From Motacilla alba alba (lineage: Eukaryota > Chordata > Aves > Passeriformes > Motacillidae), in contig NC_052046.1 in NCBI RefSeq assembly GCF_015832195.1, positions 29,974,911-30,038,910 on the forward strand: a stretch of 64,000 nt of DNA. The letters run 5' to 3'. Positions 33,095-55,270 of this stretch are shown here, one piece after another. Position numbers and translations under genes: made by a program. Under the pieces are notes generated by a model. The model did no database searches. It was not told the origin of the DNA and saw only the letters and a list, made by a program, of their open reading frames with translations. How positions within the stretch are numbered: position 1 is the first letter of the stretch; every line of letters begins with the position of its first letter.

Positions 33095-34840
33095 GCCAGC
33101 ATTTCAAAAGAAAACTTAGGAGAAGCAAAACCCCCTAGTTACAGTTAGATTCTTGCTGTTTCTGTCACTTTTGTAACCTCTGTGTCCTCATTCTTTTGCC
33201 AAATTGACTGCAAGTGCTCGCCAAAGGCTGTTGAAGCAGATCAAAGGAGATTTCCTAACAATTAGTAATCAATAAGGTGTAAGAGGAGTGTTAAGGTGTT
33301 AAGTAACAGTATCACCTGGCTTTTTGCTCTGTATTAGATGGTTCTCTTTCCACTCGGGGCGTGTGTATCCAGTTCTGCCTGCCCAGACAGAGGTTCTCCT
33401 CACTCCAGTGTCACCCTACATGTTGGTCTACATTGCTCTCCATTTCCTTTAGGAGTAGTAAGGGAAGAGCAGCCTCCAGACCTGCACATTGCAATCCATC
33501 ATCCCTCACAAACTGAAAGACAAATGAGATAATTTCCTCCTCTGTTTTATGCAGACAAGAAGTAGTGCTTCACCTGTCTGCTTCCTCTAAACTGATAGTA
33601 TGGCCAATAGAACAAATTATCTTAAGTGTTCTCAGCCAGCAACTGGAACAAAAGCCAGAATCCTGTGGCTTTTGCAAAGAGTGGAAATGACATTCTCTAA
33701 CAAATAAAGTAGAGCTATAGACTGTATTCTGTGATGTGCAGAGCATTGAAATAATCCCACCCAAAAATCTCAATGCCCTTTGTGACTCTTTCAGCTTACA
33801 TGTGAGCCCATGTACGCAATAGTGAGTAACATACAGTTGAGAGATAAAAATTGAATTCAAATATAGATGTACGTATTACAGCTTTCTGTCACAATGACTA
33901 AATGTTCATGCACAGAACTGAGTCATCTTTTCTCTGACTTATATTTAGCCTTCAGATGCATTTTCTTATAGGGCTGCTGTTTGAAAGGTAAAGTAGACAG
34001 GCAGTTGGATTCCAGCCTCCACGAACCAGAGTGGAATCCTTGCTACAGCCCATGCTGCAGAATGACACTACGGTTTCTCTAAACCTTATGAACTTGATGA
34101 TGCAATTTGCCTGACGTGTCTTTTTTTGACAGACCATTTAATTACATTCAGCATGTAGAAAAACAAAGAAAAAGAAACTAAAAGCTGAATTCACACTTTC
34201 CTCTGGATTAAAAATTAACGTAGAAGGTGAATATATTAGAAAGGAAAATAAAAACATTCACACTTTAAAAATTGCAAAAAATATAAGGTAAATGAATGTA
34301 TGGCAATGCCCGGTTCCTTGCTGCAGCAGTGTGAGTAGGAGTAGCAGTGTTCTGGGGAGGAAACATGCTATAGGTTAGGTCAGTACTACACTGGGTAAGA
34401 AGACCTCTAATAATGCCTAAAATCTGGAGTCAGAATGCCAGACTGAGCTCAGATTAGGTGAATGAAGGGGAAAACACAAAGAAGGGGTGTTAGAGGACTA
34501 AAGGCTTTCAGAAGCAGATGAGGGAGAACTCTTTATGTGGCTTACTTAATTGGGTAGTTAACACTGCGGTATTGGGATTGCCTTCACTGTGGGATGATCC
34601 AAGGGAACTGCATTTAACAAAGTCTTTTTGAGGAGATAGATATAGCTGGACATATGTGAATGTATTTTGCAGATTCCATACAGTATGTGACTCAATGTGA
34701 ACTTTCTCAGAAAACCTGGGACAGTCTTATTGTTCTTTTGTCTGTGAAACCCTGGTTACAGTAGAATCAGGAATATCAAATCATATCCAAGTTCAGTTGT
34801 ATAGATAGTGACAATTTATAATCATATTTTTTCTTTACAG

Positions 34841-34969
34841 CTGGCATACATAGGCTACTTGATGCTCTTCAACTACATTGTGTTGGTGAAGATGGATCGC
34901 TGGCCATCTATTCAGGAGTGGATTGTCATCTCATACATTTTCACTCTGGGAATAGAGAAGATGAGAGAG
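34841..34969 (+). CDS. TRPM3: TRPM3 exon (mouse exon 22 equivalent), S1-S2
   Basis: The exon has 129 bp, phase 0 at both ends, residues 442-484. [16 protein letters not shown] completes S1; KMDRWPSIQ is the extracellular S1-S2 loop; [18 protein letters not shown] forms S2. The acceptor ttttctttacag is strong and the donor GAG/gtaaag good. The downstream intron carries the huge TTTC tract about 215 bp after the donor. Confidence 0.96.
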
Positions 34970-42736
<7,767 letters not shown>

Positions 42737-45700
42737 TGATCAGATGATGTCCTATTAGATCATGTGTGTTTGCTCAATAAATGGCTCTGGATAGAGGAAC
42801 TTCTCCAACACAGAGAATAGTCGCAAAAGTATTTTTTCAGCTAGTATTGGGGTGTCAGTTTCAGAACATGCTTCTGGCATCAGTTTGCAATCATCTAACT
42901 GGAAATCTGTAATGCTGAATTATCATGCATGTGGAGAAGGTTATAAATGTGTCCTTTTTACCAGCTTGGTGGCAAGAATCCCCTGCCAGGTATCCAACAT
43001 GAATTTTGTGGTATACCTAGGACACAAAATGTCACTTATTTTTTTCTCATCCCTTGGTTTATTTTTAGACCTAAATACTTTTTCTCTAACTTCATATTGA
43101 TCATCTTGTCTAATAATTAGGGGTTAGACCTTTCAGCTCCTGTATTTCATGGGGATCTAATCCAATGAGTTTTCTCTCCTACCTTCTCAGTATCCCATTT
43201 AAGCTAAACCCTGTGATGCAATTCTTTGGGTCTAATAATTAGATCAATTTTTAGAATATTGCTGCATTTATTTTTAGATGGCAAGACTGTGCTCACACCA
43301 ATGCAAACAGGAAAAGAGCCAGTATTAAATATATTATCTCCTCAGGATTCATCAAATAGGTGATCAGGAAAATGCTGGTTTTCTGTTTAGATTAAATCTT
43401 GTGGTCCTACTCATTGCATTATCACCAAATGAGAGAGCTGGTCATGAGAAATGATGCAGTAGATGACTAAACTAAGAATCACAAACAATGTCATCTTTTG
43501 CAACTACTGTCATGTACCTGATGTTCATCGTTCCTACTTAACTAGGTGTAAGCCTTGGCAGCATTTGGAAGCCAGTACCTTTTCCAGTGGCAGATGGCTT
43601 CCATTAAAGCTCTGTTTAGACTATTTCATTTTATTCTATGTACCATCTTAAGAAAGGACAGTATTTTCAAAATTTATTTGCTGTTTGTTCAGTGCTGAAA
43701 AAGTTTGAACGGAAAAAAAAAACAATTCCTGAGCTGATTAAAAGTAGTGAATGTATCTATATCACAAATAATGCCCCCAGTTGAATATAGTTTCAGTATA
43801 CATATCTCATGGCAGATATTTCAGCAGTTTCGTGTTATCTTCTCCTTCCTGGCTAGCACAGAATCATTATTCTGGAAACAGATGAAACCTCCTTTTTTTC
43901 TTTGCTTCCCTACTTGGTTTTCAGAGGCAGCATGGCATGCAAGGAAGTAAGCAAATACCTATAATCACAAAATTTCTCACTACATTTAATTTTTTACCCA
44001 ATTCCCTCATTTAAATCCTTTTCCCTTTTATTTTATTTTTAAAAATTCATTCATTCCAAAGGTGCAATAGTAGGGGATATAAAAATTTGTCTTGCTCTGA
44101 AAACATATTTTAGAGGGATACAGGTTTGTACCATTAAAATAATACTTCCTTCTACAAGCGGAATAATGTCTGTCCCTCTACAAGTGGCCATTTATTGATA
44201 TTGTACTGAGTAACTACCGTAGTGCAACAAATGTGGCAAATGGCTGAATAAAGTGTTCTTGTTGGTTTTTTTTAAATGAAGGGCTGATTACAGTTTAGAA
44301 CCCGTAAATATAAGAAACTGAAGGGTGTTTAAGTATGAAAACAGGGTGGCAGGCTGCACACCCTTGCATGAGGATTTGTGTTATTTAGATGCCAAACAAT
44401 TAAATAATGCAAAAAGATGCAGAGTAATTATTTCTGCAGCGTAGGGAAAGCAAAATTCCTGGTGGCCTAAACTCCAGCTTTAAATATAGGCACATTGTTT
44501 TTCTGCCTGTGTCAAGGAAATTCAGAGTTGCAGCAAAAGTGATGATGTCAAAATGAAAAGCAGCACCTACTTCCTCCTTCCTGAGAGGCAGATGATGCAG
44601 TGAATTAGAATCTGCCACTCTTCCAGCACAGATTATGTACAGTATGTCATGTCTGTCTGATGCTCAGTTGTCTCAAAAATGTTACCTGTGGAATTGACTG
44701 GCAGCACGAGCAATAGTTGGTGATGTTGTCACACAATCAAAATGACCCAATGGACACCCAGAAGGTTTTACTAGTATACTCATATTTTTTCACTGTTTAA
44801 ACATTTGCTGTTATTTATATTTTCCACGTTGTTCTAAGCTAAATCAGCCACTGTGCTCATGTTAAAGTGCTACAGTGTTTGTACTTTCTCAAATAAGATA
44901 AGCATGTTATAAAATTGTTATGCTACATCTAAACTGCAATTTAACTCCATGGTTTAGAGCACATTCTTTTTGTAATCAGTATTATTTTAACAAAAAAAGG
45001 GGTTGCTTTTTGATTTTGTTTATATTTTGGTGTTCAATATTGCTACATTATTAGCAAGCTTGGGTTTCAGTAAAAGTGCTGATCATGGAAAAGCATGTTT
45101 ATTTGAGCCACTCTTCTGGAAATCAATTATGATATCTGAGAAATGTATAAAAAAGTAGGCTATTCTAACATGTACATTTTTTAAAGAAAAATTTGTTTTA
45201 TCTATTTAATTAATTATTTTTTATTTTATTTGTGAAGGATGCCATTAAGGCTGACCAGATACAATGTCTGGATTCATCTCATCAGCTGGCAGCCTTTTCA
45301 TCCAGTGGGTCTACTCTGATTTTTATTTCAACACACTGCTAAATGCCTTGCTCTAAAACAGTGCATATTTACATTTTTTACCCATAGTTTCTGAATTCAT
45401 ATAAGTTTTTAAGGAAAAATTTGTAAGTGGAGTATGTGTTACTGTCCTGTTGGTGTATGATCTCATCTTCAACTCAAAAGTGAGGACAGATTATTCTCAC
45501 TTCTGAGATTATAAACACATTATTCAGTAGTGGTGTTTTTTATCAGTGATGTCTGTAACTGCTACAAACCTACAAATTTCTCACTAAGAATCGGTTGTAA
45601 AGTGGGGTGGAAGGAGAGTAAATCTTTTAGCTCTGTGTTCAAATTTCCAGGTTAAGTCAACAAAACCAGCAAAACCACTCTCTAAGTAGTTCCTCTCTGA

Positions 45701-48162
45701 CTGATGGTTCATCACAATATGACCACTAAAAAATCTAAAATATTGTCATAATCAACAGGTGCTCCCCTATAAAAAGATGTAGAACTAGAATGGTCAGCTT
45801 CAAGTATTCTTGGACGAAGAGAGTGTGAGAAGTGAGAACCACTGAATATGCCTAAAACATGCTGAGGGAGGAGCCACACGCAGTAACACATGGAAGAATG
45901 ACCACTGCCAGCAATGAGAACATCCTGGGCTCCTGGTGCTCTTTCAGTCCCAACTACCCATTAAGTCCACAGCCCATCTCCACATGGCTTGGGGAATGGG
46001 GAACTAGAAAAGACACACTTTACTATCAGGGCAATCATAATGGTCTTCCTCTAGATGTTTAAGCAGGAAATGAGTAGAATATGAATATGATCTATAACAA
46101 AGGAGGTGCAATTACAATTAATTAGACCATATTTTTTCCCTACAACTGTATGCAGATGTTCAGCTCATTCTATGTAGCTGATCTGGCACAGACAGAAGGT
46201 TTTACATACCATATTGTCTACTCAGGAAGTTTTAGCAATTACATGAAACAGTCTTTGGAAGTATGTAAATGTCAAGGAATAGTCAAGCTACTATAGTATA
46301 CTATAATAGTCAAGCTACTTAATGGAAAAGTCCAACCAGTCCAAGGGAAACATCAATAATCATCAATAATGACTGAAACCACCTTGAGCTATTGAGAGTC
46401 TAGAAAACTCCAATTACCAACTATTGGGATTCAGATAAAGGCTTAGACCTTAGAATTGAAAGCAGGCAGTAAGCTAATCAAATTTATAAATTATTTAAAG
46501 ATCGGGAAATTAAAAATTAATATATTTCAGGACAGGAATAATAATAAGAGCTTGATAAATTTAAAAATTAGACTGATATCAATTATGTAGTTGAGTAAAG
46601 ATATATTATTATCCGCTGATAGCTGGGGGAGGAAGGAGAATCTGGATCAGTGAGATGGTGATGGGACGTGCAACTCTCTCACTTTGAGGCTGTCTTTCCT
46701 AATCCATCTGTGCCTTGTGCTGCCCAATGGGATCCATGGGGCAGCAGCCAGCCATGTAACTGCTTCAGTGAATGCCTGTCCAGAAGTGGATTTCCCACAA
46801 ACACTGTAAAATCTCTCCCTTAGTTCACCACACATTGGCATTTGTGCTGGCAGTTTTAGCCAGGAACATTCATAAGACAGTTCTCACCTGTGAAGAACTT
46901 TGTTTTCACCTTACAAAACTATCTGTCCCTCCAGAATACTATGGATACAGAAGGATATAAGAAATACTGGAGTGGAAATGTGAGTTTGTTGGTAAAAAAC
47001 ATGTAGGTAGAGGAAATAAATGCCAGCTTGGGAAATGGCAGTAATCTGTAGACAATGAACATCAGAGCTCACATTTTCCTGTATTCAGAAGGCTAAGCAA
47101 CTGAACCTGCTGTTAGTCAACATGGCTTCTGGGAAGTTTCTCAGATTTTCCTGGTGTCTCACAGGTTGGATTTCATCTGGATTTTCTTACCAGCTGACAG
47201 TACTTCACGTGCCATCTGGAATCTGAAGATGAGTCTGAATTGTGTTTGTTTCTTGTCTCTTTTTCTGTTTTGGAAAAACCTACCTAGTTTAAGAGGAAAA
47301 GATGGGACCTCTTTCTCTTTCAATTGTGTTAGAGGAATATCAAGTAACCAGAATTCAATTGTTTCAGAAGATGAGAGACCCTCATACACAGGTTTTAACT
47401 ATTCAATGATCTTCAGAGAAACTATAATTACTACAAAAAACTTTTTTAAAATTCTTTAATTTTCTTAATCTGTTAGATCTGTTTAAGTTTTATAATTCTT
47501 GAAAATTTCTTAGTACAAATGAAAATTATGTACTAAACTCTTTATGACCTTACAGGCTACGTGCTTTCCATGACTCAGTAGGAGCTTCCTGGCCTGTCAT
47601 TTGAATGGACCATTTTGGAATTATAACAAACAGAACAAAAAGCTCTTTAAAAAACAGAATAAATCATACCTGTGGCAATACTTTTAATGTTGTTAGACAA
47701 AGGTAATGGATAAGATTTTTGCACAGACTACAAACAATTTTGAAAGTCACTCTGGGCTGGATTGGAGCAATATTCCTGTATCTTGCACTCCTGATGTTGT
47801 AATTCGAGTTCTAGTTGGTTGGCTATTTTTAATGGGATAAAGAGTACAGTAGAGGAGGAAGAAAGCACTAGAATGAACAAGAAAAATACAGGGATTACAG
47901 GGATTTATGATAAATTATTATTCAAATACCAGCAGATTGATGAGACCTTTCAAAGTTACGTTTAATGTGGCCTGGGTCAAGAAGCAATATGGCCAGTATG
48001 CTGTAGTTAAAGAAACCTTCTTGAAGTAAGGAGACACTGTTCAAGTTGCTGGATATTTCTACTGATGAAGAGAGTAATTCTGTGAAATTTGGACTTTGCA
48101 GACTTTAGTATTTTCTGCATCAGTGAAGAAGATAACAACTTTAGGAAGACCACTTAATTTTA

Positions 48163-48192
48163 TTTTTTTTTTGGGGGGGGTGGGGGGGGGGG
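48163..48192 (+). repeat. T-run followed by G-run (8 G, T, 11 G)
   Basis: The + strand has about ten T, then GGGGGGGG, T, then eleven G. Four or more G triplets in one short stretch can form a G-quadruplex in DNA or in the intronic RNA. It is the only such tract noticed in the window. Confidence 0.92.
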
Positions 48193-50772
48193 AGCAGTGG
48201 GTTTCAATATTTACCAGCCTGGTAGAGCTGGTAAGGTTGCTTAGACATTTGGTTCAGAAATTATAAAATACTTCCACATCTTTTGGGTTCATTGTGGGCC
48301 AAAATTGAAAGGTGCCTACATATTCATAAATAGGATGATGAAAGTGCATTAAAAATAACCAGAATTGAATTTTTTTTAATTGGGTTTTGTTACTTGGTTG
48401 CACTTATTTCCACTTTTTTCAGAACTCTGAACATAGGAAAGCATCCCTCAGTTTATTGTGATTTCAAACAAATCAGTTTGTATTGTAAAAGTGGTATCCA
48501 TTTTTATAGGAGAAGTTTTCATCAAAGACAAAAAGCTATTCAGTGGCAGAGCTGTTCAATTGTACACTTTTGTCTCTTCATTATTCCCGTACCTGCTCTG
48601 GAAGGGTGCAGCTGGGGGAAGAGTCATGATGCAGAAACTCATCAGCATCCTTTGCCAAGCCCTCCACCCAACACACAGTAAATGTGCACTATGCCCTTGT
48701 CATGACAGTAATTACAGCAGGGAAACTAATTCTTCCTGAGCTCTGCATCCACGTTAGGCCTGAAACCCACAGCAGCTTGAATTACTTTTGGTTTTTTTGC
48801 AACTATTCCCTGGACAGGAAAGAGGAAGGGTTAGGTATGTAGCAAGAAAGGCCCAGCAGGAAACTGTAAATGGGAGTCAGGAAGGAAAAATAAGCATGGA
48901 AAGAGATAGTGAAAAAGGAAGCAAGGGATGCAAATGTACATCTACAGGTGTGAAGATGCAATGTTTGAAAGCTTTGTGAATTCAATTAATATAATTGAAA
49001 TTAAAACTCCAACCGTTCACTGTTTTCTAAAACCTAAGTTCAGGACATGGTGTCTGAACTTTATCCAATGGCCTGTAGGTATCAGAGCTGTTGGCTTTTT
49101 GAGTTGCCTGAGATTGGCATATTGTTATGCTACCAGAATTTGCTTCTTCAGTAAAGCCTTTTGCTAGAATTAAGTATTCTGTGGTTTGTGTTAGAGCAAG
49201 GCTATAACATAAAACAGATGAGTCAAGTTTGCATACATGTTAATATTGTGCTTTGAAATATATTACAATGTATTAATGCACATATTACAAAAATTACTTC
49301 ATTTCTCCAAAAATAATTAATATTTTTAAATTATGTTACACATGAAGGGCGGCACAGATTCCTCAGGGGTGAGGCAGAGCATTCATCTTTATTTAATAGT
49401 GAGGGGAAAAAATCTTTGAAAATAAATGTCATAGTTTAAATATGAAAGAAGATGTTCATTGACATGCCATGGAACAGAGACTTCTGCATTTTTGAACAAA
49501 CATAATTCATTTTCTCCTGCAGCTGAAGATGTGAAAATTAAGTGATGGCTTAGCTCTCCATTAGTAAGGCAAGAAATGAGTATTCCTATGATATTTAAAA
49601 ATATGTAATATGATGGCCAGTACAGATACCCACAAGTGAATGTCAAGCTCAGTGAACCAAGTTCAGAAGGATGTTTTTGAAAAGACGCAATGGTTGGTAC
49701 TGGAAATGTGGGTTTGTGAAATTCTACATATGGCATCATCAAACCTCATTTTCCATAAAGTCAGTACAAACCCCCACTGACATCACTAGGAACTGAGCCA
49801 GTGCTGAGCACTTTGGAAATTCCTCACTTCATCTTCTTTTTGATGGAGATGAGGGGAAGCTAGCTGTAGTGCTGTGCAAAATTTACTAAGATGGCTTGTA
49901 TATGTAAGCTGCTGCTTCCATTATTTTCTTGAAGAGCTGATTATGGAGATACATAGAACCACCAGGACTGAAGCTACAGAGACATAAACTGAACCCATGC
50001 TTGCAGATGAAGATTATCCATCACTGCACATGAAGGCATATTAAAACACAAGCAGAGAAAATTATTTCACCATGCTTTCTCTCCCCTTACTTCAGTTCTA
50101 CAACATTAATACCGAGAACATTTTGATTCCAATGTATTTGTGGAAGAAACAGGTGGCATCTCTGCTGCATACATGTCCCTGTACCTGGTTCAGTAAAGAC
50201 TTGATAAACTCCCCCATTGTTTCTAGGCATGCAGTCAAGAGTCCTTAATAGCAGAAAGTCCTTATGAGTATGTCCTAGTGGGGCTTGAGACAGTGCAGTG
50301 CACAGCAATTAATGTCTACTCTTTCATTTACTTTCATGGACTTCCTTTTCCTTATTTATCACATCCATCTCAATCAATAAAAAAAGACCTGGTTTTCACT
50401 GTTAAGGAAATAATATGCAAGTTTTTTTGTAGGATTAAACAATTCAATAATTTCATTTTCACTAATGCCACTAATTTGCCACCAGACTACCATATTATTT
50501 TGTATTATGTATGCAAACAGGCAGCTTATCGCACTAGGCATGTGTCCTGAGAGAAATATCTTGATACCCACAACACATAACAAGAACTACATCCATAACA
50601 CACAATAACAAGAACTGCAGCCTGTAAAATCTGCGATACCAAGCATTCACTTCTGAGGGGAAAATATCAATGCTGTTGTTATTTGGAAGATATTGCCTTG
50701 GCAGGCCATTATAAATATTCAGATATTTCCACAAAAACTGCTGAAAAAATAAGATTCATTCCCATTTTGCTT

Positions 50773-50792
50773 TTTTTGTTTGTTTGTTTGTT
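50773..50792 (+). repeat. (TTTG)n within the acceptor region of the pore exon
   Basis: TTTTGTTTGTTTGTTTGTTT begins 38 bp before the exon and is part of its polypyrimidine region, with CTAAAT and TTTTGTTCCCAG after it. Length changes here could affect acceptor strength. Confidence 0.88.
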
Positions 50793-50797
50793 TCTAA

Positions 50798-52827
<2,030 letters not shown>

Positions 52828-52960
52828 AACTTTTCATAACTGAGGATGAATTGAAAAAGGTCCATGATTTTGAAGAGCAGTGCATAGAAGAGTATTTCAG
52901 AGAAAAGGATGACAGATTCAACTCCTCCAATGATGAAAGAATCCGTGTCACTTCAGAAAG
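52828..52960 (+). CDS. TRPM3: TRPM3 exon (mouse exon 27 equivalent), post-TRP linker
   Basis: The exon has 133 bp; its first two bases complete Lys and its last two begin Arg; residues 756-800. It reads [40 protein letters not shown] and TSE: a charged helical stretch leading to the C-terminal coiled coil. The acceptor is ttttccacag. The donor AAG/gtgcac is weak (C at +4, A at +5). The splice to 62021 gives [13 protein letters not shown], the expected family junction across a 9-kb intron. Confidence 0.95.
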
Positions 52961-53099
52961 GTGCACTTTTTGTTCTCATAAGTTGATTGGGAAATTTGTT
53001 TGTGTCACCAGCCTCACTCTTTCTTTTTTTCTTGTAAAAGGAAATTAAGTCATTTTGGTAAGTCTTAATTAAAAAGTAAAGTGCTAAAATGTGATAAGT

Positions 53100-53176
53100 T
53101 TATTTTCTCTTTTTCTGTTTGGTTTTTTTGTTTTGTTTTGTTTTTTGTTTTGGTTTTTTTTGTTTTTTTTTTTTGC
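53100..53176. repeat. T-rich tract with G interruptions
   Basis: TTTTTTGTTTTGTTTTGTTTT-like DNA directly upstream of the CR1 fragment. It may mark an older insertion or be unrelated low complexity. Confidence 0.85.
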
Positions 53177-53184
53177 TAAAGCAT

Positions 53185-53314
53185 ATGTGTTCAAGGCTGG
53201 GCTAGGTGTGGCTCTGAGGAACCTGGTCTAGGAGGTGTCCCTGCCCATGGCAGGAGGGTGGTAACTGAATGATTTTTAAGGTCCCTTCCAACATGCATCA
53301 TTGTATGATAAGTT
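53185..53314 (+). mobile_element. CR1 LINE 3' fragment, 5'-truncated
   Basis: The text TGTTCAAGGCTGGGCTAGG, CAACCTGG-like AACCTGGTCTAGGAGGTG, TCCCTGCCCATGGCAGGAGG and TTTTTAAGGTCCCTTCCAAC follows the order of the 3' end of avian CR1 elements. The end CATTGTATGATA is a decayed copy of the ATTCTATG tail typical of CR1. It is 5'-truncated and carries no ORF, so it is a dead copy in sense orientation to TRPM3. CR1 is the dominant LINE of birds and other sauropsids, so this supports the host assignment. Recognised from memory of the family; edges are approximate. Confidence 0.85.
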
Positions 53315-54849
53315 TCGTAAAAGGGGTCATTTATCCAGTTGTATTAAAGTATAACTGATGCAGTAAGAGGCACCAATTATTCTTGCATTTCAGTTCTTCA
53401 AACAGAATTTCAGGACACAAGTAGTCAGAACACAATGGGAGTAAATTAGAGTTCCTCAATGAAAAACATGACTTTAGAGTTTATCTATGAGTGATTCAGA
53501 TAAGAAACAAGCCTTGTTTCAGGATAGCCTGGCTATGTAGGCTAGTTTCATTGGAACCAATAGCAACATGGATTTTAAATGGAACAAGACATTTCACCTT
53601 CAGTAATGCACAGAAGAAAAAAGCAATACAGTAATTTAGTCAATGTTGCTAGTCTTCAAATTCAAAGGATATTAGAGGTGAAGTTGGTAAGGCATGGAAT
53701 GGCTACGTTGTAAAGGATGAGCAAGTAATCCAGCATTCCTGGGTCTGGAAGAGACAAATGAGGGATGAAATTATACAGGTATATAGAAGTGTGAGTGCAA
53801 GGAAAGGGTGAGCAGAAATCAATTGTTTGCTGTCACACTCAGAAGACATAGGGGAGTAACAGAATAATTTACCAGGATCCTGTGTTCAAAATAAACAGAA
53901 AATAGGTGATCTTTTTTTTTCATGCAGTAAGTACTATAACAGAACAAATTTTTGAAAGATGGTGAGGTCTAAAAGAAGCTGATGATGTCAGCTAAAATGC
54001 TACATGCATTCAAACAAGACTAGACAAGCTTATGGAAGAGAAATCCAGTAAGGACTGCTAAATACATAGAGATCATGTTGAGCACATAAAGTTCCTGAGC
54101 AAAAAATATTAGAGACAGAAGAAGATGCAGGAGGAAGAACTACATATACTTGAAAGTAAGATAGTAAATAAAGTGGTCTGTGGTCCAACTGAGTACCTTT
54201 TTTTCTTGTGTTCTGATAGTCTGATGGCCACAGAACTGAACTCAAAAATCATAGATGCAGGTTCAAATCTCTGATTATAGCTTTTTGTTTGATGGCCAAG
54301 GAAGGAAGAGGTATGTTTGAAGACCTGTAAATAAGAAGTAACCTAGCTAGGTCCTCCCCTACATCATGCAAGTGCTGTAAGTCCTTGAAGATTAAAACAT
54401 AACAGTCTGCCTTTTCATTCTGTGCTGACCCTATTTTATAGAAGAAGAGCCCTTATCTCTAATTTAAATGAAAAGTTTAAGCACCTTGTTCCAGAATCAA
54501 GTTCATGAATATGAATCCTAAGTGAAGGCAAACACCTGAGCCTCACAGAGAAACAGCACTTTAAAAATCCATTTACCTTAGACAATAGTTTAACATGGAG
54601 ACTAGTGTGCCCCAGCTCTGTAAGAGAGATCCAGGTAGTGACCCTGTGAGGTATAGAGGTCATTCCCAGGCCAAATCAATTAAGTCAGGTGTATGCAGTT
54701 CTTATTTCATAATAGTTCTGAGGAATATTTAAAAGATGCTTGAGGAATGAGGGATATCTGAGTATCATACATAACACATTTTAGAAACAGGATGCCTGGG
54801 TCTTTTATTTTGCCTGCAGTCATGACCAAGTCCTCTTAAATTTAAACCG

Positions 54850-55270
54850 CTTGTCTTGCTTCCAGCCAGGGTGGGGTTAATTTTTGCAGTAGCCAAGAGG
54901 GGGTAGGAGGACCCTGAGGTTGTTTGATACCACCTTAGGTCATTGCCAGGGGCAGGGGAAAGGGACTCTTGCTTCTTAGGAGGAGGGATTCCTTCTGGTC
55001 AGGAAAACATGATGGATGAAACAGTCTGGTATTGTTTATTGTCAGGGCCTTTTCACTGTAAATAATTTATCCCCCTTCTCCTTCTTCTTCTCCTTCTTCC
55101 ACCTTTTGTTGTAGTTTTGTTGCTGTTACTGTTTTTTTTCTTCTTTATTGTTGTTTCCAGTAAGTTGTTCTTATCTCAAACTTCACCTTTTGTGCCTCCA
55201 ATTGAAGCAGGGGACGGGAAGTGGCAGCATGGGTTCTAAATTGGAGAATACCATTCCTAAACCATGACAA
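54850..55270 (+). mobile_element. Probable solo LTR of an avian endogenous retrovirus (ERVL-like)
   Basis: The stretch from CCAGCCAGGGTGGGGTTAAT (near 54862) through TTTTTGCAGTAGCCAAGAGG, a CTTCTT-rich middle, and a 3' end with TCAAACTTCACCTTTTGTG, TGGCAGCATGGGTTCTAAAT and CCTAAACCATGACAAC matches in order the landmarks I recall for avian solo LTRs. No gag, pol or env sequence lies beside it, so only a regulatory repeat remains. Ends are approximate and no target-site duplication was identified. Being an old, decayed copy, it has no coding capacity. Confidence 0.58.

Larger units (their letters stand above)
29375..34840 (+). other. TRPM3: TRPM3 intron (5,466 bp)
   Basis: Phase-0 intron from gtaaga to ttctttacag. 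It contains a short direct repeat (31034-31072), an A/C-rich tract (31626-31695) and a CCAAAA hexamer repeat (33063-33094). No other gene was recognised. Confidence 0.87.
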
